This document shows, in pieces, positions 11,106 to 21,624 of a stretch of 64,000 nt of DNA. The stretch's first letter is position 1. Each line of letters begins with the position of its first letter. The stretch comes from Ignelater luminosus (taxonomy: Eukaryota > Arthropoda > Insecta > Coleoptera > Elateridae): positions 112,156-176,155 of the forward strand of contig VTPC01090584.1 of NCBI GenBank assembly GCA_011009095.1, in the 5' to 3' direction. Below the pieces are notes generated by a model. That model did not search any database, was not told where the DNA came from, and saw only the letters and a list, made by a program, of their open reading frames with translations. The translations under genes and the position numbers were made by a program.

Positions 11106-12365
11106 GATAAGAGAGAAAACATACTAACTGAAAAAAATGACATAATGGACAGAAGAAAATAACATTTTGAATAACTTACAGAACCCGCCCAGGTACAAGT
11201 CCTAGAAGAAGAACAAAACGAAGGAAACAAGGCAGAAATGTCACAGATAATAGAAGAACTATTGGAAGCCATCAACAAACTAAAACTAGGAAAAGCTCCA
11301 GGCCAGGATGAAATAACAGCAGAAATTATAAAGTTCGTGGGAAAAAAGAAACAAGCAGTTCTTAACAATACTAAATGACATTTTGAAGACAAAGAACAAA
11401 CAGAAATAATAATGCCAATGTACAAAAAAAGGCATATAGAAGAGTGCCCAAATTATAGAATCATATCTCTAAGAAGCATCCCGGGTAAGGGGGAAAACTA
11501 ATTAACAAAGGGAAGAAAATACATATATGTTTCATCGTTCTAAAAAAAGCCTTCGATAGAATACAAAGAGAAAATGTATGGAATAAGAAAACTGCACGAT
11601 TGAAATAATCAAAGCACTCTACAGAAATAATAAAAAAAAAAGTAAGAATAAGAGTAAAGAAAAATGCAAAGACATGACTATAGGAAGATGGAAAATGCAA
11701 TTAGTAAAATTACAAGAATTACTGCTTACAGACAGTGTGATATTAGTAGCACCCTCAGAGGAAGAACTACAAGAGAATTTAAAAATATATCATTCAGAAC
11801 TAAGAGAAGTAAATATAGAAATAAATATAGGCAAGACAAAGACAATAATAATATCGACAACAGGTAATAAACGCAGCATAAAATCATTAGAACCAGTAAA
11901 AAGATACAACCACCTGAGAACTATTATAGAAGAAAGGGGAACCATAGATGAGGAAATCAAAGAAAGAATAGAAAAAGTTGGAAAAGAAAGAAGCACCGAA
12001 AGAAATAAAAACTGAAATATACAAAAAGAATGTAAGACCCTCGTTAATCTATGGTAGTGAATCATGGACAATCACAGACCGGAATAGAAGTAAAATAGTA
12101 GCTACAGAAATGAGGTTTCTGCGCAAAATAGAAAAAACCAGTTGAACAATGTATAGAAGAAAGACAGCTGGGATGGATTGGACACATACACAGAATGAAA
12201 GAAGACAGAATCACGAAAAAAGATCTATGAGACTAACTAAAGTATACGAAAAAAATTAAATTGGTAGACCACAGAAAAGATGGGAAGACTAAGTACGTGA
12301 AGCAGCTAAAGGGTTATAAGAAGGGAGGATGTTAGAAGAACAGCACAAGGCAGAAAATTAAGTAT
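11100..12365 (+). pseudogene. RTE/L1-like LINE reverse transcriptase relic
   Basis: Plus-strand text in order: RENILTEKNDIMDR and HFE-LTEPAQVQ (about 11110-11200), AINKLKLGKAPGQDEITAEI (about 11269-11328), PNYRIISL (about 11450), then an RT-palm remnant near 11560. After that come LLTDSVILVAPSEEELQ (about 11722-11772), where an ADD box would be, KTKTIIIST, EIKERIEK, IYGSESWTITDRN and GWIGHIHRMKEDRI (about 12170-12210), ending in GRPQKRW near 12280. This order is the linker-RT-tail plan of endonuclease-reverse transcriptases. Stops and frameshifts are frequent. It lies inside, and opposite to, a jockey-like LINE, so it probably inserted into it. Confidence 0.8.
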
Positions 12366-12619
12366 ATTTAAGATAAAATAATAAAGTACCTATTGTATAA
12401 TTTGAATTATTTTGGTATTAGATATTTTAATATGTCGAACACTCAACGGTAGGTATACAAATGATTAAATAATTAAAAAACAATAACATGCTCTAAAAGG
12501 ATCTATAAAAATTCTCAGGGTATATCTATTTACTTTTAAAAGCTTTAAGACTTTTTTGTAAATTGACAGATAGCGGTTTGTGTAGATCTACTCTTCAAAT
12601 AGTCATGTTGACTTTAATC

Positions 12620-12890
12620 GAAGGCATTTAACTAGTTTAGAAAATTGATCAGCCTGTAGCACACTGCCAAAACTAGGTAGCAGGCTTATTAGACTGTAAT
12701 TCTGCATGAGTTCAGGGTCTCCACTTGTTAAAATTGGCTTTATTATTGCGAGCGTTAATTGTCGTGAAAAAAACTTAAAAGAGTTATTTATAATTTACCA
12801 TAAAACATCTTTTATTTCATTAACAGAAAACTTAATTATGCTAATGGGAATTTCATCTTTCCTGTTCCAGTGTTTGTCTATGTCTGCCTT
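12620..12890 (-). pseudogene. Jockey-like LINE RT relic, finger-region fragment
   Basis: On the minus strand it reads GKDEIPISIIK, then VNEIKDVL, IINNSFK, TLAIIKPI, SGDPELMQNYSLISLLPSF. This is the SxGxDxIP to NYRPISLLP stretch at the start of jockey RT domains. One internal stop follows VL. It is collinear with 10870-11105 on the same strand; the two flank the inverted RTE/L1-like insertion, so I treat them as one original copy. Confidence 0.75.
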
Positions 12891-12899
12891 ATCTGTGCT

Positions 12900-14079
12900 A
12901 TAGACTTCTTCCTACTGTTCTACATTTAACTTAGATATATAATTAAATTTTGAGATCCAATCCTGTGATACATTTTATGTTGTTTTCTGGTTTCTAAGAT
13001 ATCACCCTACCACTTATATTCTAAATTTATAAAAATATTAATGTTATGAGAAGTCATGTACGATAACAAAGAAACAAGTCATTTTCATTATCCACAAAGA
13101 GGTGTAGATGTAGGTAAGAATAGAAAAGTAAATTTAAAATATAAAACAGCCAGTTAACCTTAAAGAGTGTAGCGGTGTCTATAGGAATTTAATAACACAG
13201 GATATGATGCATCTATTTTATTACAATTAGATTTTTATTTCTACCAATTATAATCGCATTGTTTATGCAGGCATGGCACAAGGATTTTTTAAAAGATAAT
13301 AAAATGCAATTTAGGTGCATAACCCGTAATGCAAGCAGTAATTAAGTTAAACATTAACCATTAATTATTATAACAAAAATAATTAACACAAAAATAATGC
13401 GTTTTAACCCTTCTTTATAATAATAATTATTAATAAACCTATAGCTTATTATACTGCTATTGTAAGATGGGTGGCCTACCTATATGCGTTATGAATGAAC
13501 GCAAGATTTATTTATGTATCAGTCTAATTCAAATATGTTTCGTAATAATCTACAAATATAATCTTAAATATTATGAAGTGTCCATTACTTTAGACAATAT
13601 AGAAATTAAGACTAACTAAAGTTCGGTTAAAAGGGGAATGTGCAATTTAATAAATAGCAAATTCTCTAGAAACTGTTAAGTCCAATACAATAATAAAAAG
13701 AAACAAGATTTAATAAGAATATCTCTAAATGCTATATTAAAACTACTGTAACTACTTTTCTAAAATGTTACAAAATTAGACAACACCTACAAAAATATTT
13801 GATCATAAATTTCTATCTATAGTGTTGAAAAGAGATTCTTTCGGTACATGAACTCTATTTACGACACCTACGTTATAAGCTAGCGCACACATATCCTGTG
13901 TACTTACATTTCCTGTCGATTATACGAAAAGATGTCATTTTATAGGTCAATAAAGGGGTACTTCAAAATAAATTTAGAAAAAGGACTAGAATCTTGAAAA
14001 CTTATACTTTGTAAATTACTTATACGTGATGATATCACGAACGATAGTATTTACGTCTTATGACAATGTCAGGAATTAC
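12900..14079. other. AT-rich intergenic, nothing recognised
   Basis: No motif-bearing ORF and no terminal repeat before the maT element. Confidence 0.5.
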
Positions 14080-14081
14080 TA

Positions 14082-14106
14082 CAGGGTTAGTCATATGAAG
14101 TGTCCC
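14082..14106. repeat. Left maT terminal inverted repeat
   Basis: 25 bp identical to the reverse complement of 15371-15395; TA at 14080-14081. Confidence 0.95.
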
Positions 14107-14123
14107 CATCTATTGGCAATTCA

Positions 14124-14150
14124 CAGCTGTCAAACCGTTCATGACAGCTG
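14124..14150. repeat. Subterminal inverted repeat in maT 5' region
   Basis: CAGCTGTCA at 14124-14132 and TGACAGCTG at 14142-14150 are exact reverse complements around a 9-bp spacer, just inside the left terminal repeat. It could be a second transposase-binding or regulatory site; that is inference. Confidence 0.55.
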
Positions 14151-14242
14151 CGCCAAAATTGTTCCGATAACAGCTCAATACATTGTTTACAAGCCACCAG
14201 AAGCATTTGCGTATCGGTCAAATAGAAAAAAAGTTATTCGTG

Positions 14243-15277
14243 ATGGAATTCAAACGAAATAGTGTGATTGCTCTATATTTGGCTGGAAAATCCCAATCAG
14301 CTATTGTGCGTGAGCTCGAACACATCAAAGTGAATAGGAAGTTTGTGTATCGCACCATAAATCGTTACAATGAAACTGGCAGCGTTGTAAAACGCTATGG
14401 AGGTGGACCGAAAAAAACAGCAACATCACCAGAAATGGTTCGAAAGGTGAAGAAGCGGCTTGAGCGAAATCCACGACGTAGTGGTAATCAAATGGCAAAA
14501 GAACTGAATATATCACAATCATCCATTCGTCGCATACTACAAAATGAGCTCCAAGTTAAGGCCTACAAGAAACAAAAAGCGCATGATCTTACACCGAACC
14601 AGAAGAAAGTTCGATTCGAAAGAGCTAAGGAGTTGCTTCGCTTGGCCGCGAGTGGCGAATTTCCGAACATTGTGTTCTCTGATGAGAAAAATTTCCCAAT
14701 CGAACAATTCGTAAACACCCAAAATGATCGTGTTTACTTGACAGAGCGCACGTACGAAAATTTGAAACATCGATTGGTGACCCGAAGCAATTACCCATCG
14801 CAAATAATGGTCTGGGCAGCTGTAACAGCTACTGGGCGCTCTCCACTCGTTTTCATCGAGCCTGGTGTCAAGGTCAATGCGACTTATTATCGGGAAAGTG
14901 TTCTGGAAGCTGCTCTGAAGCCGTGGGCACGTAAACAATTCGGTCATGCGGATTGGACATTCCAACAAGACTCAGCACCGGCTCATAAAGCTCGTGTGAA
15001 CCAAGAATGGCTGAAAACCAACGTTCCAAGGTTCATTTCTTCCACACAATGGATCTCGAATTCGCCAGACGCAAATCCTATGGACTATTCCATCTGGTCC
15101 ATCCTCGAGAGCAAAGTGCGCGCAAAAATACACGCCAGTATGGATGCTCTGAAACAATCACTCAAACGTGAATGGGCCAAAATACCACTAGAGCACATTC
15201 GGGCAGCCTGTGAGTCATTCCCCGGCCGTCTCAAGGCAATAATCCATGCGAAAGGTGGCCACATCGAGCCAAAGTAG
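14243..15277 (+). CDS. maT-type transposase, intact, 344 aa
   Basis: DDE transposase of the DD37D group. The start is the ATG at 14243 (MEFKRNSV); the in-frame TTG upstream at 14183 is not a credible start. Residues 1-115 carry two helix-turn-helix units joined by a GGGPKKT linker at 53-59, the counterpart of the GRPR hinge. Catalytic acids are D147 (FSDEKNF), D243 (QQDSAPAH) and D281 (SPDANPMDYSIW), with 37 residues between the last two. The IMVWAAV strand typical of Tc1/mariner enzymes is at 188-194. The frame is open to a TAG stop at 15275-15277. The third acid is D rather than E, which separates it from Tc1 (DD34E). Confidence 0.95.
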   Translation: MEFKRNSVIALYLAGKSQSAIVRELEHIKVNRKFVYRTINRYNETGSVVKRYGGGPKKTATSPEMVRKVKKRLERNPRRSGNQMAKELNISQSSIRRILQNELQVKAYKKQKAHDLTPNQKKVRFERAKELLRLAASGEFPNIVFSDEKNFPIEQFVNTQNDRVYLTERTYENLKHRLVTRSNYPSQIMVWAAVTATGRSPLVFIEPGVKVNATYYRESVLEAALKPWARKQFGHADWTFQQDSAPAHKARVNQEWLKTNVPRFISSTQWISNSPDANPMDYSIWSILESKVRAKIHASMDALKQSLKREWAKIPLEHIRAACESFPGRLKAIIHAKGGHIEPK

Positions 15278-15325
15278 CTCGATTCTGAATTCCTGATTAT
15301 TTTCCAACATTTTTGTGCTTTTATC

Positions 15326-15331
15326 AATAAA
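15326..15331 (+). promoter_or_regulatory. Polyadenylation signal of maT transposase
   Basis: AATAAA 48 bp after the stop codon and 40 bp before the right inverted repeat. Confidence 0.6.
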
Positions 15332-15370
15332 AAAAGTATTTCACACCACATTTTCTGACCGTTTTTCTAT

Positions 15371-15395
15371 GGGACACTTCATATGACTAACCCTG
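15371..15395. repeat. Right maT terminal inverted repeat
   Basis: Reverse complement of 14082-14106 without mismatch; TA at 15396-15397. Confidence 0.95.
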
Positions 15396-15397
15396 TA

Positions 15398-18300
15398 CAT
15401 ATTATATGAACTTTTACAGAGTAGTGATTTACATAAACGGGATCGCTTGAATACAAATGATTCGTACTAAAAGTGAACCAAGTTTTTAAACTTTATTGTG
15501 TGTCAACTTTTAGTAGTACTTCTCTTGTTAATTTAAGTCCAGCAACGTGGTTTTATAGTCGAATACTAAGTTACCCTGCAAGGATTTCAAAACGTTTACT
15601 TATTAAAACCTGATTTTCTTCGTCTTTTGTTCATGTACTGCTTCATCAAGAAACCCCAAAAAAATAGTTACTGTGTTAGCTTTATTGACTGCCTCAAAGG
15701 AGCTTTTGACCTTTTTCCATTACAATCTGTAATCGTGCCAAAAAGAAATATTTATTCTTAGATTTTCTTATCTAGATTTAAAATTCCTTACCACAAGTGC
15801 GAGTATCGTTTTCATTATTTTGACCGCTTCCTTTCTTTTGCTTAGTATTTCCTTTCAGTTTTCTTTTGCATTTCGTGTCGAATGTTTGACACTTTGGCCC
15901 GTTAGCAGTTGAAATTCACTTTGTGTTCGCCATTACTTAATGTTGGCAACGGTTTATAGAAGTTAACATACTAAAACCTAAAAGTAAAACAAGAAAACAT
16001 TATGTCATCATAATGATGGATATAATGCAACCACGCATGCAAAAACCATTCTTGATTTTTTTCCTTGAATAAATTTCAAAACTGACACTTAGGTTTCATT
16101 CACAATTATTGAAAGAAAATAATGAATCATGAAATAATGGTCTCAACAACTTTACTTAAAAGCAGATAGAAGATCAAAAAATTATTAAAATTCATTTAAA
16201 GAAAGTACAGGAAATGCAAAATCCCATTTGAGCAGTTGCTGATACTATTAGAGGGAGTGATGGCAACCAGGAAAAGCAGACAGTTGAAGGAAGAATTCTA
16301 AAAAATCTACTGCCAAGACTATTGATGCTTCCAAAAGAATAAATCAATAAAAAATTGTAACAGGAGCTAATAATCCGGTTATAGCAAACGTGAGCCAGAA
16401 GGTCACATAACCCTAAGCAAGGAGTAAAAGATTGAAATCGCCCTGTACAAGCCAATACAAATCGGTAAACATCTGGCGTACTCAAAACTTACAAGTAATT
16501 ACTGGGCTCGAAACTACTCGGTTCCCCGCTCAATTCAGAGCCAGAGATTTATCCAATCAAGAAATTATGAAGAAAGCAACAGGGATAAGAGGGGGAAGCT
16601 ACAGAAAATTTGCCGAACCGATAGCAAACAGAGTCCAGAAAAAATGATCCGAACCAATGGAAAGCAACGTGACATAGAGAAGATTGAGAAAGGATTGGAA
16701 GTTATCGCCAGCAAAATTAAAATCAGATTTAATTAGGAAAAAATAAATTTCTCAAGATTAATAATCAAGAAATCCATTAAAAAGATAAAAATAAGACGAT
16801 CAAAGTTTAATCAAAGAATCTGAATTGCAAAACCGCAAATATTGATATTGATAGATATTCTCAAAAGCAGATTCTTATTACTATCCTAAAATGAAAACAA
16901 ACAAAGTAGTTCTTAGATAAGACACAAAAGCAAGTAAACACGTGCCTAAGTTATTTCTTTACAAAGGAACAATAAAAATGAAGGATTTATACCGGACGTC
17001 TTGTCCTAGCATAGGGAATTAATCAATCTGGAAACCACAAATTGCAGAAAAAGAAGACTGTCTGTGTCACAATTTGAAAAATGTTTTACTATTTCTATCT
17101 AGAAAGTCAAAGATAAAGCTAATCTCTCCTAGGAATAAACTTAGGATATTAAGCGGGTTACGACAACAAGCAATGCTCTCTCTTAGAGAAACTAATATTC
17201 TATCAAGCAAAACAGGGCAAAGCATTAGAACGTTATAGCTCAACTAGAACTACAAACAAACTAGGTACTGTCAAGAAATCATCTTCAATAATAAAATACT
17301 TGATTTAAATGTTCTTTATGATTTGGTAAACAATTGCTTCTCATGATCAATAGAGAAAAACAAAATTTTTGTTAAGCTTAACATTCTTTCATGGTTTAGG
17401 TAAGATATCTATACTATTCGCTGATATTGGTTGGTTCAAGGGCAACAACTAATTTTTAGTTTAAATGCAAAATTTATGACAGGTTATATTATTAAGTAAT
17501 TATTGCACACATGGTGTTTCAGGAAGAATAGTCAATACTGACAATACTTACAGGCAATCTAGATAAACAAAAAGAAAATGAAATTCAAAGTCTAGAGTTA
17601 AGACACTAATCTTAGTAGACATGTAGGTATAAATTTTTAAAAATAGATATTATTACTTATAACTCTGATTCCCTTTATAGACGCTGACTAGCTGATTTGT
17701 ATGAACAAAAAGCTTAGACAGAGGGACGTTAAGTATTTATTCGTCTCTTATTCTAAAAGAAGTCTGCAAAAGAAGGTTTTTCTTTTACTTCTGATGTTTG
17801 AAGTGCCTTGTATCGCAAACCTTTTGTATTCAACGTTTTCTTCACATAAATTGCAATTAGTTTTTACTAAATTTGGAAAAACAAACAAAGATATCCGAAA
17901 GTAATTCTGCTGTTTGATATTGTCCAAGTAATTGTCTTCAACTTACATTACAGATGTAATTAAGGATTTACTTAACTTCCTTTTTTTATTGACATATTAG
18001 CGTTGAGGTACACGACTACCTTCTTTGTCATCGTTGACAATAACAATTAAGTTCAGAATTTTCTAACTCTGCAACTTTTGCAATCACTCCCGCCAACCAA
18101 TTTGCTTTGTCATCATAAAACACTTGTCTTCTTCCTGGGTGTTTACAAAGTCTTTCTTTCTCCATGGATAATTTTTTCTGGGTTTCTGATCTTTTTGTCA
18201 GCTTCCTAACTTTAGTTCACTAGAAGCTGAAACTAATGACTCTTTCATTTTTGCTGATGTATTTTGTAACCGTCAACAAACCCAATGTCATTCTCGACCA

Positions 18301-19168
18301 TTAACATTAGATCATCATACAGCAACTATGGCAAACCTATAGCTACACACACTAGTAAGTGTCTTCAGTTTGATTCCTATCATTATTCAATTTAAGACTC
18401 TCTATCAGAAATTATTTTGTACGCCAAGCTTTTTTTGTTTTTCCATTCAGTAACATTCATTCTGAATTAGAATAAATAGATCTTGTAAAATTCTTTACAG
18501 TTGAAACCTGTCGTATACTACATATTGAAGCCTTTTAGAAAAAATCAAGAAACTACGAAAATTCTCAAGTGTAACCTCTGAAAGCTTGCCTATAGTTTGC
18601 AGAACTCAATAAAATTGTAATGTTTTACGTATTGGTGCATTGGTTGCAGTGCAAGAAATTATTTCTTCTGATCATGATCGATTGTGTACAATATTCATGG
18701 CCATTATAAGTAGAATTAACTGCACCGGAACGTTTATCCGTAGAATTCAAAATCAGTAGAAATAAAGAAATTTTGAGAAAATCTCGACGGATGTTTTATG
18801 TTGTTATGTTATGGGAAAAGGAAGAAAATCTGTTACAAAACTGTTTCTGACGTACATACTTGGTATTCTCTTTAAGGAAAAGTGATCAAACTTCAACTAA
18901 ATCCTAATTGGAGATGGATTATACAGTGAAAAAGGAGCTGTCTTTGAGTAACATACATATATACTTCGTGGCTTCTAGGATGGTAGTCAACTTAATTCTT
19001 AATCAATTTTTGTAAAATCTATCGAAAGGAACCTGCTTGCATAGGCTTCCTTAACACTAATGTATTATAATATCACTAGAGATGAAAGACGGTTACTTCT
19101 TAAACGGAGCAGAAGCGACAAAGTGAAATCAAAATAGTTCAGTAGTTATATGAAAAAAATAGGTGATA
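15398..19168. other. AT-rich stretch with two coding-like patches
   Basis: Mostly featureless. 16190-16650 (plus) has low-stop text such as ADTIRGSDGNQEKQTVEGR and a 71-codon ORF ending at 16647, none of it recognised. A clearer coding-like patch on the minus strand at 18028-18220 is listed separately. No terminal repeats are seen. Confidence 0.4.
18028..18220 (-). pseudogene. Unrecognised coding-like fragment, 45-aa ORF
   Basis: An ATG at 18165 (minus) opens a 45-residue frame ending at 18028, and the frame is open about 18 codons further upstream. It begins MEKERLCKHPGRRQVFYDDK, continues ANWLAGVIAKVAELE and ends in CYCQR. The balanced, low-repeat amino-acid composition is unlike translated AT-rich noise. 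I do not recognise the family. It may be a piece of a decayed mobile gene, since no splice sites give it obvious partners. Confidence 0.25.
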
Positions 19169-19480
19169 GGTGGAACTAATTTCCACAAAGACGGGGTTTA
19201 AATCTTTTAGTTTGTTGATGGTATCTTTTTGACATACTAAAAGTCTAGAAAAATCTGAGTGCGCAAAATGCGTTTTTTGGCCGCCATCTTGAAAAAATCT
19301 GAAGAAAATCATAAAAAATCGTGTGTGGTATCAAATTAAAGAAAATTTCATGCTGAAAATGATAATGATATTGGTTTTAAGTAATAAAAATAAATAACAA
19401 AATGGTGGCTGAAAAACTGAAAGTTTTTGCAGTGTTGAAAATCATATTTTTATTAAACAAAATGCGTTTTATAATACAAA
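19169..19480. repeat. Left long terminal inverted repeat
   Basis: About 312 bp pairing with 21297-21610. The inner half (about 19319-19470) is better conserved than the outer half. It contains an ATG-led stretch (MVAEKLKVFAVLKIIFLLNK from 19402) that is also present, reversed, in the right arm; this may just be a shared sequence rather than a coding exon. Confidence 0.85.
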
Positions 19481-19559
19481 CGCATATGTACTTCATCAAT
19501 ATTTTGAATTATATTATTATATTATAAAATATACATGGACGATAGTCAACGAGCTTCAT

Positions 19560-21225
19560 AGATATTAAGCCACTCTGCTGTGAAGTTATTTTTGCTATGA
19601 GCAATCTCACTGATGTCTCCCGTGTGTTAGCAGTGAGCAACACATTGAAATATCCGATGCTAAGACATTTAGAGGTATGAAGGATTTTCTAAAATTACTT
19701 CAATTTTTGGAAGGTTACAATCCATTTGATTCACAGTGCGTTGAGCTACATAATATTTTCAATGGGTTAGTAGACAGTCAACACAAGGTAACTGCAGATC
19801 TTCGAATCGAATCCAAACTGACTGGAAAAGCTTTCAACTCTGTTTCCATGGTTAAAAAGGATCAAACTGTCACTATGAAGATATTAAAAAAGGTATTGTC
19901 ATTGACGGAGCTAGTCAACATGTTGATACAGGACTCTCCACCCAAAGAATGCTGGTATGTTTGTCTGTAAATCCTGATCTGCAAAAATTAAAAGGAGAAC
20001 TTCAGTTATGAATTATCTATACTTCCCCCGTTTCTGTTTGATCCAGTTATTGAGAAAAAGTGACGAATCATCATTGGCAAGAACTTTGGATGACAGCAAC
20101 TAGTGTACATTACATGTTACCTGCAGAAACATCGTATGTTTTTGACGGAGGTGCACTACTACACAAATTGCCATGGTCAAAAACACGAAAATTTTCAATT
20201 GTATTACAACTATATAGCAGTCATATTGCTAAGCGATATAAAATTGTCACAATTGTATTTGATGGCTATGGCATCTCCTGTACAAAGGATGTAGAGCATC
20301 AGATACGCACAAAACAATCATCAGTAACAGTGAAATTTACAGAGAACTCTCCACTTCTTATTGGCAAAGGATCCTTTTTTTCTAATAATGAAAACAAACA
20401 GTGCTTTATAACCATGCTTGAGAAATACTTAGAAGCGAATGGCCACATTGTGATTCATGTTACAGACACTGTTATTGTAAAAACAGCACTGACCTTGCCA
20501 AAAGAAAACCATGTAACAGTTGTTGCTGTCGACACCGATATTCTTGTACTTTTGATTTACCATAACACACGAAATATTTGTTTGCAGTCATCTACGTTCA
20601 GTGATAAAAACGTGGTATTATATCGATGCAATATGTGCTTGGCGAAAAGGGATGCAAAATTATTCTCTTTTCACATGCTTTAACTGGATGAGTTACCACA
20701 AGTTCCTTATTTGGTAAAAGTAAATCGGCAGCATATCAACATTTTTTGAAAACTGAGGAAAATGCAAACAGAAAAAACTCACAGATATTGGCACCAAAGC
20801 ATTAGTACGGTGGAAATCCAAAAACAGAAACTCTGAACCTACTACGATATAATCTCTACTTGAAAAAATCACAACTGCCAAAAGTGAATTTAATATTGCA
20901 AGACTGCCACCCACAGAAGATGCTGCTGTTCATCACCTTCTTCGCGTACATTTGCAATGTCTTTGTTGGAAAACTATGAACACCAATATTGCCAATCCCG
21001 AAGACTGGGGTTGGAAAAAACTAGGAGACCAACTATAGCCCATAACATGTGAAATGAGCTCTGCACCAGAGTTATTACTAAACATGATGCGCTGCATCTG
21101 CAAAACAGATACAAATGAGCCGCGTGGTAGTGGTAGATGTACGTGTCGACGTTATGGTGTGGAATGCACTAATATATGTTGTAACTGTTCTGGTAGAGAT
21201 TCCACAAATAGTGCACTGTAAGAAA
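19560..21225 (+). pseudogene. Orphan FEN1/PIN-like nuclease with Cys-rich tail, broken
   Basis: Six collinear blocks in shifting frames rebuild one protein family in outline. Block 1 is SEQHIEISDAK and GYNPF (19632-19760). Block 2 is KKGIVIDGASQHVD (about 19890). Block 3 is YELSILPPFLFDP (about 20015). Block 4 runs 20100-20620 with VFDGYG (20255-20272), FFSNNENK and AVDTDILVLL (about 20524-20553). Block 5 has SHALTG then a TGA at 20689, VTTSSLFGK. Block 6 has LPPTEDAA (about 20907), DWGWK (about 21004) and a Cys-rich tail from 21093 (CICK, CTCRRYGVEC, CCNC). The spacing of VFDG and DTDxL resembles the acid motifs of XPG/FEN1 nucleases; that function is inference. At least four frame breaks and three in-frame stops make it dead. 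Confidence 0.7.
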
Positions 21226-21296
21226 GTGATTTAGAAGAAACTGAAGAAGACTGTTAGATTTAGCTTTTCTCTTATGTAAGATGTAAGATTGTAGTA

Positions 21297-21610
21297 TTTG
21301 TAGTATAAAACTCATTTTGTTTAATAAAAATATGATCTTCAACACTGCAAAAACTTTCAGTTTTTCGGCCACCATTTTGTTATTTATTTTTATTATTTAA
21401 AACCAATATCATAATCATTTTCAGCATGAAATTTTCTTTAATTTGATACCACACACGATTTTTTATATTTTTTTTTAAATCTTCGAGATGGCGGCCAAGA
21501 AAATGCATTTTGCATCATACTCAGATTTTTCTAGACTTTTGGTATGTCAAAAAGATGCCAACAACGAACTAAAAAATCCAAACCCCGTCTTTGTGGGAAT
21601 TAGTTCCACC
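21297..21610. repeat. Right long terminal inverted repeat
   Basis: Reverse complement of 19169-19480 with scattered substitutions and small indels. The outer end is AATTAGTTCCACC. Confidence 0.85.
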
Positions 21611-21624
21611 CAAAAACCTATATC

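Larger units (their letters stand above)
14082..15395 (+). mobile_element. Complete maT-type (DD37D) transposon
   Basis: A 1314-bp element with 25-bp perfect terminal inverted repeats starting CAGGGTTAGTCATATG, flanked by TA at 14080-14081 and 15396-15397. It has one open transposase gene in the plus direction and an AATAAA before the right end. Size and structure are normal for the DD37D (maT) branch of the Tc1/mariner superfamily. There are no breaks, so it is a candidate active or recently active copy. Confidence 0.95.
19169..21610 (+). mobile_element. Long-TIR DNA element with FEN1/PIN-like orphan gene
   Basis: About 2.44 kb bounded by inverted repeats of about 310 bp (19169-19480 and 21297-21610), alike at roughly nine of ten positions by eye. 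Between them lies one broken plus-strand gene. The outermost shared bases are GGTGGAACTAATT. A TAGGT string recurs a few bases further out on both sides (19160 on the left; 21616-21620 on the right), so the true ends and the target duplication are uncertain. The repeats, together with a gene of a family I remember as multi-copy in arthropods and cnidarians, suggest an autonomous DNA transposon that has died. I cannot assign it to a named superfamily. Confidence 0.75.

Noticed and set aside
11030..11425. 131-codon minus-strand ORF
   Set aside because: Mostly the antisense of the plus-strand LINE; only its end is real jockey RT text.
14183..14242. Upstream TTG extension of the maT transposase
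   Set aside because: Same reason; the ATG at 14243 begins the family-like N-terminus.
14537..14968. 143-codon minus-strand ORF
   Set aside because: Antisense shadow of the maT transposase.
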